Shown: positions 55,126 through 64,000 of the stretch, piece by piece
How the letters are laid out: every line of letters begins with the position of its first letter
How positions within the stretch are numbered: position 1 is the first letter of the stretch
From: Polaribacter sp. Q13
GTDB lineage: Bacteria; Bacteroidota; Bacteroidia; Flavobacteriales; Flavobacteriaceae
NCBI RefSeq assembly: GCF_016858305.2
Contig: NZ_CP074436.1
Coordinates: 330,001 to 394,000 of the forward strand
Direction of reading: 5' to 3'
Length of the DNA: 64,000 nt
Position numbers and translations under genes: made by a program
The notes under the pieces: model-generated
Databases searched by the model: none
The model's input: the letters and a program-made list of their open reading frames with translations, nothing else
What the model was told of the DNA's origin: nothing

Positions 55126-56178
55126 ATGAAAACAATAAAAGGACCTGCAGTATTCTTAGCTCAATTTGCAGGAAGTGAAGCACCATTTAATTCTTTAGAT
55201 GGAATGTGTAAATGGGCTTCAGAATTAGGATATAAAGGAATTCAAATTCCTACTTGGGAAACGGGTTTAATAGATATAGAAACGGCAGCTAAAAGTCAGA
55301 CTTATTGTGATGATTTAAAAGGAAAAGTAAATTCTTACGGATTAGAAATTACAGAACTTTCTACACATCTACAAGGTCAATTAGTAGCTGTAAATCCTGC
55401 TTATGATACTATGTTTGATGGTTTTGCGCCGGAGCATGTAAGAGGTAATCCAAAAGCAAGAACAGAATGGGCAGTAGATTTTGTAAAGAAATCTGGCACA
55501 GCAAGTGGGAGATTGGGATTAAAATCTCATGCTACTTTTTCTGGAGCGTTGATGTGGCATACGGTTTATCCTTGGCCTCAACGTCCAAACGGATTGGTAG
55601 ATATGGGCTTTAAAGAATTAGCAAATCGTTGGACACCAATTTTAAATCATTTTGATGAACAAGGAGTAGATGTTTGTTATGAAATTCATCCAGGAGAAGA
55701 TTTACATGATGGGGTTTCTTTCGAGCAATTTTTAGAAGCAACAGGAAATCATAAAAGAGCAAATATACTGTATGACCCTAGTCATTTTGTATTGCAACAG
55801 TTAGATTACTTGGCATTTATAGATATTTATCATGAGCGAATTAAGTCTTTTCATGTAAAAGATGCAGAATTTAATCCAACAGGAAGGCAAGGTGTTTATG
55901 GCGGATATACAGATTGGAAAGATCGTGCTGGTCGTTTTAGATCTTTAGGGGATGGTCAAGTAGATTTTAAAGGTATTTTTACGAAATTAACAAAGTACGA
56001 ATGTGATGTTTGGGCAGTAATGGAGTGGGAGTGTTGTATTAAATCTTCTGAGCAGGGAGCAAGAGAAGGAGCGCCTTTTATTCAAAAACATATTATAGAA
56101 GCTGCAGAACGTAGTTTTGATGATTTTGCTGGAGGAGATATCGATGAGAATTATTTAAAAGGAATATTAGGAATTTAA
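55126..56178 (+). CDS. Sugar phosphate isomerase/epimerase-like TIM-barrel protein
   Basis: 350 aa without a leader peptide. It has the xylose-isomerase-like TIM barrel with conserved metal-ligand-type residues in VCYEIHPGEDLHDG, ILYDPSHFVLQQLD, IKSFHVKDAEFNP and VWAVMEWECC. Family members catalyse aldose-ketose isomerisation or C3 epimerisation of free or phosphorylated sugars. It is encoded 21 bp after the oxidoreductase, so the two probably act on the same imported sugar. The truncated relative at 47889 has a leader peptide and may represent a periplasmic version that has been lost. Confidence 0.86.
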   Translation: MKTIKGPAVFLAQFAGSEAPFNSLDGMCKWASELGYKGIQIPTWETGLIDIETAAKSQTYCDDLKGKVNSYGLEITELSTHLQGQLVAVNPAYDTMFDGFAPEHVRGNPKARTEWAVDFVKKSGTASGRLGLKSHATFSGALMWHTVYPWPQRPNGLVDMGFKELANRWTPILNHFDEQGVDVCYEIHPGEDLHDGVSFEQFLEATGNHKRANILYDPSHFVLQQLDYLAFIDIYHERIKSFHVKDAEFNPTGRQGVYGGYTDWKDRAGRFRSLGDGQVDFKGIFTKLTKYECDVWAVMEWECCIKSSEQGAREGAPFIQKHIIEAAERSFDDFAGGDIDENYLKGILGI

Positions 56179-56192
56179 ATTTTAGAGTAAAT

Positions 56193-57041
56193 ATGAAAAA
56201 TTACTTACTAGTATTACTTGTAGTCCTAAGTTCGGCTTGTGCGCAAGCTCAAAAGAAAAAGGAACATAATAATCCTAATAAAGATTTTGTTAGAGATGAA
56301 AGTATTAGAAAAGCATTGGAATCTAATACCTTTTACGGAACACCTTCACCTACAGATCATCGGGAAACAGAATTTTACGATCCAGTAGCTGTTGTAAACC
56401 CTACGGGTCAAAATGGTGTGCCAAGTGATGCTATTGTGTTGTTTGATGGCACAAATTTAGAGGAATGGATAAACCAAAAAGACGGGATTCCATGTACCTG
56501 GAAATTAGATGCGGAAGAGAAATCCATGACAGTTGCAAAAGGAGGAATAAAAGCAAACGCAACTATTGTTACCAAGCGTAAATTTGGGGCTGTACAATTA
56601 CATTTAGAATGGAGATCTCCACCAGCTGTAAAATCCAGAACAGGACAAGCGAGAGGAAATAGTGGTGTTGCTTTAGATGATAAATACGAGGTTCAAATCT
56701 TAGATAATAATGACAATGAAACGTATTCAAATGGAATGGTTGGGTCTATATACAAACAAGCTGCTCCGTTAGTAAATGCTTCTGTTGCAACAGGAAAATG
56801 GAATAGTTATGATATCATTTACCATCCACCAGTTTTTGAAGGAGATAAAAGAGTTAAAGACGGAACAATGACCGTACTTGAAAATGGTGTTTTAATTCAA
56901 GATCATTTTGCTTTACAAGGTGCAGTTGCTTATGTTGGTTGGCCAAGACAAGAAGTGCATGGTAAAGGCGCAATTAGATTACAAGATCATGGAAGTGCTG
57001 TGAGTTATAGAAATATCTGGGTAAGAGAATTAAGTAATTAA
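56193..57041 (+). CDS. DUF1080 (3-keto-disaccharide hydrolase-type) secreted protein
   Basis: 282 aa. The leader MKNYLLVLLVVLSSACAQAQ could be SPI or a lipoprotein signal (SSAC). DUF1080 concanavalin-like fold at about residues 80-282: AIVLFDGTNLEEW, RGNSGVALDDKYEVQILDN, WNSYDIIYHPP and IRLQDHGSAVSYRNIWVREL. DUF1080 proteins are reported as 3-keto-glycoside hydrolases/lyases that cleave oxidised glycosides. The oxidoreductase and isomerase genes just upstream fit that pathway. A strong terminator follows, ending the cassette. Confidence 0.85.
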   Translation: MKNYLLVLLVVLSSACAQAQKKKEHNNPNKDFVRDESIRKALESNTFYGTPSPTDHRETEFYDPVAVVNPTGQNGVPSDAIVLFDGTNLEEWINQKDGIPCTWKLDAEEKSMTVAKGGIKANATIVTKRKFGAVQLHLEWRSPPAVKSRTGQARGNSGVALDDKYEVQILDNNDNETYSNGMVGSIYKQAAPLVNASVATGKWNSYDIIYHPPVFEGDKRVKDGTMTVLENGVLIQDHFALQGAVAYVGWPRQEVHGKGAIRLQDHGSAVSYRNIWVRELSN

Positions 57042-57070
57042 AGAAGCTTTTTTCTGAAGTAGATGTATGA

Positions 57071-57110
57071 AAAAAGCGAAGGTAATTTTAAGTTACTTTT
57101 GCTTTTTTTT
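57071..57110 (+). terminator. Terminator after the DUF1080 gene
   Basis: AAAAAGCGAAGGTAA pairs (with two G-U pairs) with TTACTTTTGCTTTTT around a 7-nt loop, followed by a T run. It also lies near the 3' end of the minus-strand hypothetical gene and may serve both. Confidence 0.7.
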
Positions 57111-57118
57111 TATTCGGG

Positions 57119-57823
57119 TTATTCAATTTTTCTGCCTTCTAAATATTTTACTCTTTTATAAGCGTTTTCTTTAAAAAGTCCTTTTTTATCAATTCTAATA
57201 ATAGACCAAGTGGTATCTACTCTAGAGTTATTATTCGTTTCAACAAAATCATCATCGTAATAAGAAATAGTAATCATATCCATAATGTCTTCGCTAATCC
57301 ATTTGCCATATTTATCTCCTAACCAACCATCTTTATCACCAGTAAAAGCCAATTCACCTAAGTTAATAATCTCTAAAGAACCTTTTTTTGTAGTTACGCC
57401 ATAAAGTGTTTTGCAGCAGGTTCCGTTTTCATAAGTAAAAGTGAATAAATTAAAAGCAGGAAATTCTTTGTATTCTTTAAAACAAAATCCGTCATAATTG
57501 TTAAGGTCTAGAAGTTCTGAATCTCCGATTGCAATTTTTTGAGAGCTTAAATATTTTGATATAAACTCCTTGTCCATCCTATTTTTTTTAGAACAAAACT
57601 GACTGTAAACTTCAACGTCTTTTTTAGCTTTTGAAGTCTTCCTTTCTATAAATTCAAAATCTATGTTAGGTAGTATTATTGTAGTATCTGCATACATTAA
57701 ATTTGAAGGTTCATTTAAACTTCCCTCTTTTTTAACTTCAGAAAAAGAGAAAAAAAAAGGGATTAATAAAAGTGCTAGGACTGTAATTTTTTTTATCAAA
57801 AGGAAGTTTTTTTTATCAAACAA
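57119..57823 (-). CDS. Hypothetical secreted protein
   Basis: 234 aa read from a TTG codon at 57823; no in-frame ATG precedes the leader, so the true start is uncertain (a TTG at residue 9 is an alternative). Residues ~10-30 are hydrophobic (ITVLALLLIPFFFSF) and look like a signal peptide or membrane anchor. The rest is soluble with Cys pairs (NGTCCKTLYGV) and no recognisable domain. I do not know the function. It is divergent from azurin across a 343-bp gap (57824-58166), which holds the azurin promoter and no further gene. Confidence 0.6.
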   Translation of the reverse strand: MFDKKNFLLIKKITVLALLLIPFFFSFSEVKKEGSLNEPSNLMYADTTIILPNIDFEFIERKTSKAKKDVEVYSQFCSKKNRMDKEFISKYLSSQKIAIGDSELLDLNNYDGFCFKEYKEFPAFNLFTFTYENGTCCKTLYGVTTKKGSLEIINLGELAFTGDKDGWLGDKYGKWISEDIMDMITISYYDDDFVETNNNSRVDTTWSIIRIDKKGLFKENAYKRVKYLEGRKIE

Positions 57824-58061
57824 ATGTAATTGTTTTTTATATGAAATGAATAGTTCGTTTTTTATCGATAGCTGTACTTTTAAAAAAGATGTTTTTTGTA
57901 AGGTTCATGTTTTTAGTTGTTTAGGTATTGGTGAGTGCTTGGGTTAAGAATTAATTAGACGATAAATCGCCTTAATAAAATCATTTGAAGCTATATTTAT
58001 AAGGATAATTTTAGAAATTTGGCTTGTTCATATAAGAAAACGATTAAGTAAGACCAAATAG

Positions 58062-58092
58062 TTTGGTATTAACAAGATTATTAATATTTTTG
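58062..58092 (+). promoter_or_regulatory. Bacteroidota-type promoter of the azurin gene
   Basis: TTTG (58062-58065), exactly 19 bp, then TATTTTTG (58085-58092), fitting TTTG-N19-21-TAnnTTTG. The expected transcript start is about 7 bp later, leaving a ~65-nt leader before the ATG at 58167. Confidence 0.7.
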
Positions 58093-58166
58093 AAGATACT
58101 TAAAGTATGCGTTGAAAGTTATTTGAATCAAATTTCGAACAATTAATAAATATAAAAACAAACTAA

Positions 58167-58676
58167 ATGAAGACCCTTAAACATGTAATGATTGCCTTTT
58201 TTTCTTTAATGATGTTAGCAAGTTGTGCTAAAAATGAAAAGGAAAAAACAGAAAATAAAACTTCTAAGAAAAAAGTAGTTGCAGTAGAAAAGAAAGTTGA
58301 CAAGATTAAAAGTTTTGTAATAACCGGTAACGATGTAATGAAGTTTAACAGAACTGAAATTAAAGTAAAATCTGGTCAGAAAGTAAAAATCACTTTAAAA
58401 CATGTTGGTCAATTGCCTGTAAATGCTATGGGGCATAATTTTGTGATTTTAAAAAAAGGTGTTGACATGGCAGGGTTTGCAGCTAAAGCAATGGCAGCTA
58501 AAGATAACCAATACATTCCTGTAGGTTCTAAAGATATAATTGCACATACTAAATTAATTGGTGGTGGAGAAAGCGATAGTGTAGAGTTTGATGCTCCTGA
58601 AAAAGGAACATATCAATTTTTATGTAGTTTTCCAGGACACTATGGTATGATGAAAGGTGAGTTTATTGTTGAGTAA
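58167..58676 (+). CDS. Azurin-type blue copper lipoprotein
   Basis: 169 aa lipoprotein (lipobox LASC, Cys20) with a Lys/Glu-rich linker (21-50) and an azurin cupredoxin domain (about 50-169). Copper ligands are His90 in AMGHNF and Cys153, His158 and Met162 in LCSFPGHYGMMKG. It should carry single electrons in the periplasm, for example to a cytochrome oxidase or peroxidase. Sequence order and length match bacterial azurins. It is not part of the sulfatase locus: it has its own promoter and its own terminator. Confidence 0.94.
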   Translation: MKTLKHVMIAFFSLMMLASCAKNEKEKTENKTSKKKVVAVEKKVDKIKSFVITGNDVMKFNRTEIKVKSGQKVKITLKHVGQLPVNAMGHNFVILKKGVDMAGFAAKAMAAKDNQYIPVGSKDIIAHTKLIGGGESDSVEFDAPEKGTYQFLCSFPGHYGMMKGEFIVE

Positions 58677-58714
58677 AATTTCAATATAATTACCTTATAT
58701 ATAATTCCATTCTG

Positions 58715-58770
58715 GGGTATTGCAATGTGTTTTCTTAAAAAGGAGAAAAGCATTATCAATACCCTTTTTT
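58715..58770 (+). terminator. Terminator after azurin
   Basis: GGGTATTG and CAATACCC enclose an inner TTTTCTT/AGGAGAAAA stem and are followed directly by six T. Strong Rho-independent form. Confidence 0.85.
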
Positions 58771-58791
58771 ATTCTCTATTAAAACAAATTC

Positions 58792-59190
58792 GTGAGTAAT
58801 TTCTACAAATTAAAAAGATCTGAAAAAATTATAAATTATATTTTATTTGTGTTATTTGTGTTATTTGTAATTTTCGCAATTATTCAACTAAATGATCCTG
58901 ATGGAGTTTTATGGTTTTCAATCTATTTTTTTGTTGCCTTAATTTGTTTCATTGCTAATTTTAAGGTGATTCCAAAATTTATTTTAATAACAACAATAGT
59001 TGGTTTGCTTTTATATGCTGCATTTCATTTTACACTATTTATAGATTATATACAAACCGAAAATAAAGAAGAAATTTTTGGAGAAATGGTTTATGAAAAG
59101 CCTTACCTAGAAGGAACAAGAGAATTTCTAGGTTTATTAATAGCCGCTTGTGGTGTTATTTATCAACTAAAAAAAGTTAATAGACTCTAG
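58792..59190 (+). CDS. TMEM220-like small membrane protein
   Basis: 132 aa starting at GTG 58792 (no better ATG in frame). Four hydrophobic segments can be counted. IQLNDPDGVLWFSIYFFVALICFIANF carries the NDPD-W-Y pattern of the transmembrane 220 family, whose function is not known. It follows the azurin terminator by 21 bp and has no obvious promoter of its own. Confidence 0.7.
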   Translation: MSNFYKLKRSEKIINYILFVLFVLFVIFAIIQLNDPDGVLWFSIYFFVALICFIANFKVIPKFILITTIVGLLLYAAFHFTLFIDYIQTENKEEIFGEMVYEKPYLEGTREFLGLLIAACGVIYQLKKVNRL

Positions 59191-59295
59191 CCATAAGGTT
59201 CTAATCTTAATTTTTTATCAAATTACAAAACAGCCTTAAATGGTTTGTTTTCTTTCAGTGAATTTCTAAGCACATTAATGAAGTAACATTTTTTT

Positions 59296-59303
59296 TAGCT
59301 TTG
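59296..59303 (+). promoter_or_regulatory. Likely -7 element of the TonB-dependent receptor gene
   Basis: TAGCTTTG matches TAnnTTTG, 38 bp before the start codon; no clear TTG at the right distance upstream. Confidence 0.4.
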
Positions 59304-59341
59304 TTGGGTGTGTTTTTAATATTAAAACAAATAAACTAATA

Positions 59342-62149
59342 ATGAATAAATTTATTGCGCTATCATTTTTTGTCTTAACATTTTTATATACAAGCATCAG
59401 TTTTTCTCAGAATTCAATTTCAGGGAAGGTAAAAGACCTTGCAGGAAAATCAATAGAAAATGTTGTTGTAGCTATAGAGAAATCAAAACTGTTTAGTACA
59501 ACAGACAGTAAAGGAGAGTTTAAAATTAAAAATATAGCAAACGGAAATTATAAAGTCACTATTTCTCATTTAGGCTATAAATTAATTACTAAAACACTTA
59601 CTCTTGATAATAAGGATATTACTGTGTCTTTTACTTTAGAGGAAGATTTAATAAACCTTAATGCTATTGTGGTTACTGGTACTTTTGATCCTAGAACTAG
59701 TTTAGAATCTAGTACTTCTATAAGTGTTTTAGATACAAAAGCTATTCAGAAAACCTATACACAAGGTACTGCTGGTTTATTACAAAACATACCTGGTACA
59801 TTTACAGATGCATCAGCAGGAGAAATATTTACCAGAGTTTATACACGTGGTATTTCTGCCTCTGCAGAAGATGATATGGGTTGGTATTATGTGTCATTAC
59901 AAGAAGATGGTTTGCCAGTAAGTTTGGTACAACACTCTTATTACAGTCCAGATTTGTTTCATCGTGTAGATTTAACAACGCAAAAAGTAGAAGCTATTCG
60001 TGGAGGAAGTTCATCAATTACAGCCATGAATGCACCAGGAGGAATTTATAATTTTATTTCTCATGGAATACATCAAGAGTTAACGGGAGACGTACAAGTT
60101 TCTACAGGACTGCAAGGAAATAATAATTTTCTTAATAGAATTGATGCTACTATTGGTGGTGCTCTTGGTAATGATTGGTATTTTAATGCAGGTGGACATT
60201 ACCGTAAAGATGATGGCGCTAGAGATACCGATTTTACGTTTAGTAAAGGAGGTCAGTTTAAGTTTAATGTGATTAAAAAATATGACAAAGGTTCTCTTAA
60301 GTTTTATGGAAAATTATTAAACGATAAAACAAACCGTTATACAGGTGTTGCTGCTACTAATTGGGAAAACCCAACAGCAGCATTTGGCCAAGATTTTAGA
60401 AACTCATCTTTATTAATGCCGAGTTTTAATGCTAAAATTCCTGATGGACGAAACCTAGAAAATACGATCAATTTTAACCCTTCTCAAGGTGTTCATGCAA
60501 AAGATTATGCTTTTGGTGTAGATTTTTCACAAGATTTAGGAAACAATTGGTCTGTTAGAAATAATAGTAAATTTTCTGCTAAAAATGCCAATTGGCAAAC
60601 TTCCATTAGTAACGCTTTTGTTTCACTTAGCGATCCAACAGCGTATTTTATTAGTGGAGCTCAGTTTCCTATTGGACAAGTAGTTTTTAAAGATGTACAA
60701 TCTGGTTCTGAATTGGCGCGTGTAAATAACGCAGGTATTTTAGGGGGACAACCTTTTGAATATATTAGTGGATCATTGCCGTATGACGCTATTATGGGAA
60801 CATCTGCTTGGTATAAAGAAAATAAGGCTAATGAATGGATGAACCAATTAACTATTAGAAAGAAGTTAGAAAATCATGATATTAATACAGGTCTTTCTTT
60901 AGGTTTTTCTGATACTTCGCATTTTACACAAGGTAGTTTTGCTTTTGCAACCTATGAACCAAACCCAAGGATATTAGAGGTTACTTTAGAAAACCCTGGA
61001 GATCCTGTTTTGGCTTTATCAGATAAAAATGGTGCTAGTAATTATGGAGGTTTGTTTTTTGTGAATTCTAGAGCAAATGTGAGTCAGATTGCTCCTTTTA
61101 TAAATGATAGATGGAAAGTATCGGAAAAACTGTATTTAGATTTGGGAGTGCGTTATGAAAGCATCAATCATAAAGGAAGTAAAGATAGATATGCACCATT
61201 TTCTCAAGATGGTGGAGTAGATGGAGATGCAACAACAGCATACGATAATGGTGTTTTAACCCCAACGGGAGATCAAGATAATTTTAATTTTACGTATAAT
61301 TATGTATCCTACTCTGGGGGAATCAATTATAAAATAAATGAAAATGCTGCATTGTTTTCTAGATACTCAAAAGGAAATAAAGCACCAGAATTAAACTATT
61401 ATTTTAATAATTTTGCAAACGTCCCAATCAATCAAAAAGGCGAGGTTCAGAAAATTATTCAAACAGAACTTGGTCTAAAATTAAATGCTAAAAATGCCTC
61501 TTTTACGGGTACTGCTTTTTGGAGTACACTTAAAGATGTTGGTATTGCTAATTTTGAGTTTGATGGTGATACAAATAGTACTTTTTATACACCAATTCAG
61601 TTTAATACTTCAGAAACTTTTGGTTTTGAATGGGAAAGTGTTTTTACGCCGATAGATTATTTTAGTTTTAGATTTAATGGAGTTTTACAAAGTCCGAAAG
61701 CTAAAGATTGGAAAGTGTATGATGCAGCTGGTTCTGTAGATACTAGTGATGATACGATTACAGATTACTCAGGTAAAACATTGGCTTTTAACCCTAAAGT
61801 AATGTTTAATTTAAGTGCAGAGTTTGAAAAAGATAAATTTTCGGCATCTTTAAAATGGCAATACATGGGCAAACGTTTTGGAAATGTTTCTAATGCTTTT
61901 GAATTGGCGGCTTACAGTGTTTTCGATTTAGGAACAGGTTATCAAATAAACAAAAATCTATCTGCTAACATTTTGGTTACCAATCTTTTTAATTCTGATG
62001 GTTTGGCTAACTTTTTTGGAGCAAATAGTTTTGGTGCCAATGCAAATGGAGCAACATCAGATTTTATAGCAGCAAATCCGGATGCTAGTTTTGTAGTATT
62101 TCCAATATTAAGAAGAAGAGCAATGTTAAAAATAAATTATCATTTTTAA
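59342..62149 (+). CDS. TonB-dependent outer-membrane receptor (without SusD)
   Basis: 935 aa, signal peptide ending ISFSQN. A CarboxypepD_reg-like domain comes first (ISGKVKDLAGKSIENVVVAIE, ISHLGYKLITKTL), then the plug (LLQNIPGTFTDASAG, VEAIRGGSSSITAMNAPGGIYNF) and the 22-strand barrel ending in the aromatic LKINYHF. It takes up a ligand through the outer membrane using TonB energy. No SusD gene follows. It lies upstream of a DUF1080 gene with a 104-bp gap, suggesting uptake of an oligosaccharide or glycoside for that pathway; a siderophore-type ligand cannot be excluded. Confidence 0.9.
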   Translation: MNKFIALSFFVLTFLYTSISFSQNSISGKVKDLAGKSIENVVVAIEKSKLFSTTDSKGEFKIKNIANGNYKVTISHLGYKLITKTLTLDNKDITVSFTLEEDLINLNAIVVTGTFDPRTSLESSTSISVLDTKAIQKTYTQGTAGLLQNIPGTFTDASAGEIFTRVYTRGISASAEDDMGWYYVSLQEDGLPVSLVQHSYYSPDLFHRVDLTTQKVEAIRGGSSSITAMNAPGGIYNFISHGIHQELTGDVQVSTGLQGNNNFLNRIDATIGGALGNDWYFNAGGHYRKDDGARDTDFTFSKGGQFKFNVIKKYDKGSLKFYGKLLNDKTNRYTGVAATNWENPTAAFGQDFRNSSLLMPSFNAKIPDGRNLENTINFNPSQGVHAKDYAFGVDFSQDLGNNWSVRNNSKFSAKNANWQTSISNAFVSLSDPTAYFISGAQFPIGQVVFKDVQSGSELARVNNAGILGGQPFEYISGSLPYDAIMGTSAWYKENKANEWMNQLTIRKKLENHDINTGLSLGFSDTSHFTQGSFAFATYEPNPRILEVTLENPGDPVLALSDKNGASNYGGLFFVNSRANVSQIAPFINDRWKVSEKLYLDLGVRYESINHKGSKDRYAPFSQDGGVDGDATTAYDNGVLTPTGDQDNFNFTYNYVSYSGGINYKINENAALFSRYSKGNKAPELNYYFNNFANVPINQKGEVQKIIQTELGLKLNAKNASFTGTAFWSTLKDVGIANFEFDGDTNSTFYTPIQFNTSETFGFEWESVFTPIDYFSFRFNGVLQSPKAKDWKVYDAAGSVDTSDDTITDYSGKTLAFNPKVMFNLSAEFEKDKFSASLKWQYMGKRFGNVSNAFELAAYSVFDLGTGYQINKNLSANILVTNLFNSDGLANFFGANSFGANANGATSDFIAANPDASFVVFPILRRRAMLKINYHF

Positions 62150-62253
62150 TAATGAATACTGTTCTAAATTTGAACATATGAGTTCCTCTTTCAGGGATGA
62201 TCATTGTTATTTTTACAAAGTTAAAAAGTAGATAAAAACTAATAATTTATAAG

Positions 62254-64000
62254 ATGAAAAAAAACATATTCTATTGTTTGGTATTTTTACTGATGGTATC
62301 CTGCGGAAAAGAGGAGCACAAGTCAGTAGAAAAAAAGGCTAGCACAGAAAAAGACGCAGAAATAAGTTTACCTTTTTCTACTATTGAATTAAATGATCTA
62401 GCAGGTTTTAAAGCAACATCAAGCAATTGGAAAATTGTAGGAAATGCTATTGCAGACAGAAACAAGGAAAAAACATTTACAGCTACAGAAGGCGTAGGTA
62501 TTTTATTAAATACGCCAAATAAGGAAGCTAAAGGAAATATATTTAGCAATTTTGAACATGGAGATATTGAATTAGAACTAGACGTAATGATGCCATTAGG
62601 ATCTAATTCTGGTATTTATTTTCAAGGACGATATGAAGTTCAATTATTCGATAGTTGGGGAGTAACAGCACCAAAATATAATGATATTGGAGGTATTTAT
62701 CAACGTTGGAATAAAGAAGCAGCTAAAGGTAAAGAAGGTTATGAAGGGCATGCTCCAATGGTAAATGCATCAAAAGCTCCAGGTTTATGGCAACATTTAA
62801 AAGTTATTTTTCATGCACCAAAGTTTAATTCCGAAGGAAAAAAAACAAAGAATGCTTGGTTTGAAGAAGTTCTGTTAAATGGTGTTTTATTACATAAAAA
62901 TGTAGAAGTTACAGGAGCAACAAGAGGCGGGAAGGCTAAAGAAGTTGCTACTGCTCCGTTTATGATTCAAGGAGATCATGGGGCAGTTGCTTTTAAAAAC
63001 ATAAAATACAAACTTTATGGAAACAAGAAGATTGGTATTAAAGAAACTACGCTAAAAGTGTATGATAATCCTGATAAAAGCAGAGGCTTAAAAAAGTATG
63101 AAGAACGTAAATTAATTCAAGAAATTAAGGTAGATTCTATTTCTCCTTTGGTAAGGTTTAAGCCAAACGTGCAGCATACTCTTAACTATACAGGTCAGTT
63201 TGATATACCAACAACAGGAGAATATTTATTTGATGTAAATGTGTACGGTACCGCTGTTTTGATAATTGATAATGATACTGTAGTGAACACTGGTGGAATT
63301 GGTTCTGGTAAAGTAAAACTTCAAAAAGGAATAGTGAATTATACCTTGTTGTATAACAAACCATATCCTTGGGGATTACAATTCGACCTTTATGTAGAAG
63401 GACCAGAAATACAACGTTATTCTGTATTAGAAACAAGTATGGCTGGTATCAACAAAAATAAAACTATTAAACCTATTGTAATTGATGCTACAACCGAGAA
63501 TCAAATTCAACGTTGCTTTTTGTTTCATAAAGGAACCAAAAGAACTCATGTTATTACTGTTGGTTTCATAGAAAAATTAAATTTTGCTTATGATTTATCT
63601 TCCGCTTCTTTGCTACAAGTTTGGGGTGGAGATTTTTTAGAAACTACAGATATGTGGCATTCCAGAGGAAAAGAGCAAGTGGGAAGCCCGCGTGGTTTTA
63701 TTGTTTCGGCAAATGGAAATATAGATTTTGCAGTTTTAGAAAATGAGAATCAAGATTGGCCATCAGAAATAAATGAAGAAACGAACTTTAAACAAAAAGG
63801 ATACAAATTAGACAAGAATCAAATTCCTGAGTTTTTATGTAGTATAAATGATGTAGAAATAGCAGATAAAATAATAGCTTCTACCAAAGAAAAAAGAGCT
63901 GTAGAAAGAATTATACATATAGATGGAAAAAGTGCAATTTGGCATAAAATAGCGGTAGGAGAATCCATAGAAAAATTGCCAAATAATATATTTATTATCA
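62254..64000 (+). CDS. DUF1080 lipoprotein with further C-terminal domains, 3' end outside window
   Basis: The frame opens at ATG 62254 and remains open to the window end (582 codons). Lipobox MVSC (Cys17). A DUF1080-type fold covers about residues 45-260: SNWKIVGNAI, LGSNSGIYFQGRYEVQLFDSWG, FEEVLLNGVLLHKNVE and IQGDHGAVAFKNIKYKLYG. A PA14-like beta domain follows (about 290-390: TLNYTGQFDIPTTGEYLFDVNVYGTA), then the start of another domain with features of cytochrome/glucose dehydrogenase-associated modules (LLQVWGGDFLETTDMWHSRG). Likely a 3-keto-glycoside-cleaving protein. A TAAATTTG element at 62165 could be its -7 box. Confidence 0.8.
   Translation, partial: MKKNIFYCLVFLLMVSCGKEEHKSVEKKASTEKDAEISLPFSTIELNDLAGFKATSSNWKIVGNAIADRNKEKTFTATEGVGILLNTPNKEAKGNIFSNFEHGDIELELDVMMPLGSNSGIYFQGRYEVQLFDSWGVTAPKYNDIGGIYQRWNKEAAKGKEGYEGHAPMVNASKAPGLWQHLKVIFHAPKFNSEGKKTKNAWFEEVLLNGVLLHKNVEVTGATRGGKAKEVATAPFMIQGDHGAVAFKNIKYKLYGNKKIGIKETTLKVYDNPDKSRGLKKYEERKLIQEIKVDSISPLVRFKPNVQHTLNYTGQFDIPTTGEYLFDVNVYGTAVLIIDNDTVVNTGGIGSGKVKLQKGIVNYTLLYNKPYPWGLQFDLYVEGPEIQRYSVLETSMAGINKNKTIKPIVIDATTENQIQRCFLFHKGTKRTHVITVGFIEKLNFAYDLSSASLLQVWGGDFLETTDMWHSRGKEQVGSPRGFIVSANGNIDFAVLENENQDWPSEINEETNFKQKGYKLDKNQIPEFLCSINDVEIADKIIASTKEKRAVERIIHIDGKSAIWHKIAVGESIEKLPNNIFII

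Noticed and set aside
57663..57947. Plus-strand 94-codon open frame opposite the hypothetical gene
   Set aside because: It overlaps the leader of the minus-strand gene, has no start signal and no recognisable protein pattern.
59342..62149. SusC-type receptor of a SusC/SusD pair
   Set aside because: No SusD-like lipoprotein gene follows; the next gene is a DUF1080 lipoprotein, so the plain TonB receptor call is safer.

Overview
The window looks like a low-GC chromosomal stretch of a marine Bacteroidota, most likely a Flavobacteriaceae member. The grounds are the AT-rich coding style, the near absence of Shine-Dalgarno sites, Bacteroidota-type promoters (TTG-N19-TAnnTTTG), a type IX secretion C-terminal sorting domain, many SPI and SPII leader peptides, a TonB-dependent receptor and azurin. 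It is dominated by a very large catabolic locus for a sulfated polysaccharide.

Layout. 1-5.3 kb: the end of an Asp-box beta-propeller protein, a GH3 enzyme and a T9SS-secreted beta-helix protein. 5.5-9.9 kb (minus strand): one sulfatase and a membrane-spanning regulator with a periplasmic sensor region, one transmembrane helix and a cytoplasmic SARP/OmpR-like winged helix. 9.9-10.36 kb: a control region with a phased TTAAG array and a palindromic repeat. 10.4-51.3 kb (all plus strand): a second, full-length Asp-box propeller protein, a GH37/GH63-like enzyme, a GH2, three GH29 alpha-L-fucosidases (one frameshifted), a 703-aa probable new-type carbohydrate enzyme, an SGNH esterase broken by a stop codon, a SASA O-acetylesterase, an apiosidase-like enzyme and 14 more sulfatases. 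Eleven of these sulfatases lie between 26.8 and 45.6 kb, interrupted only by the esterase. 51.6-57.0 kb: an AraC regulator, an MFS transporter, a Gfo/Idh/MocA oxidoreductase, a sugar isomerase/epimerase-like protein and a DUF1080 protein, which look like a 3-keto-glycoside or monosaccharide catabolic cassette. 57.1-59.2 kb: a hypothetical protein, azurin and a TMEM220-like membrane protein. 59.3-64 kb: a TonB-dependent receptor and a second DUF1080 protein that runs off the window.

How it may work (inference). Secreted beta-helix and propeller proteins open the polymer. Periplasmic sulfatases and esterases strip sulfate and acyl groups. GH29, GH2, GH3, GH63-like and other exo-enzymes then release fucose and other sugars, and the MFS/oxidoreductase/isomerase cassette may process some of them. 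The three fucosidases and 15 sulfatases favour an acetylated, sulfated, fucose-containing algal polysaccharide, but the sequence does not prove the substrate. No SusC/SusD pair and no sulfatase-maturating enzyme is seen here, so these must lie elsewhere.

The most interesting items are the membrane-anchored SARP-type regulator together with the 11-12 bp phased TTAAG array upstream of it, a 36-bp exact repeat carrying a 17-bp dyad in front of two genes, the 703-aa enzyme, the diversity of sulfatase active-site motifs (including CATSR, CSNSR, GKWG and GKWQ), and clustered gene decay at 24.0-26.8 kb. No tRNA, rRNA, CRISPR array or intact insertion sequence was recognised.
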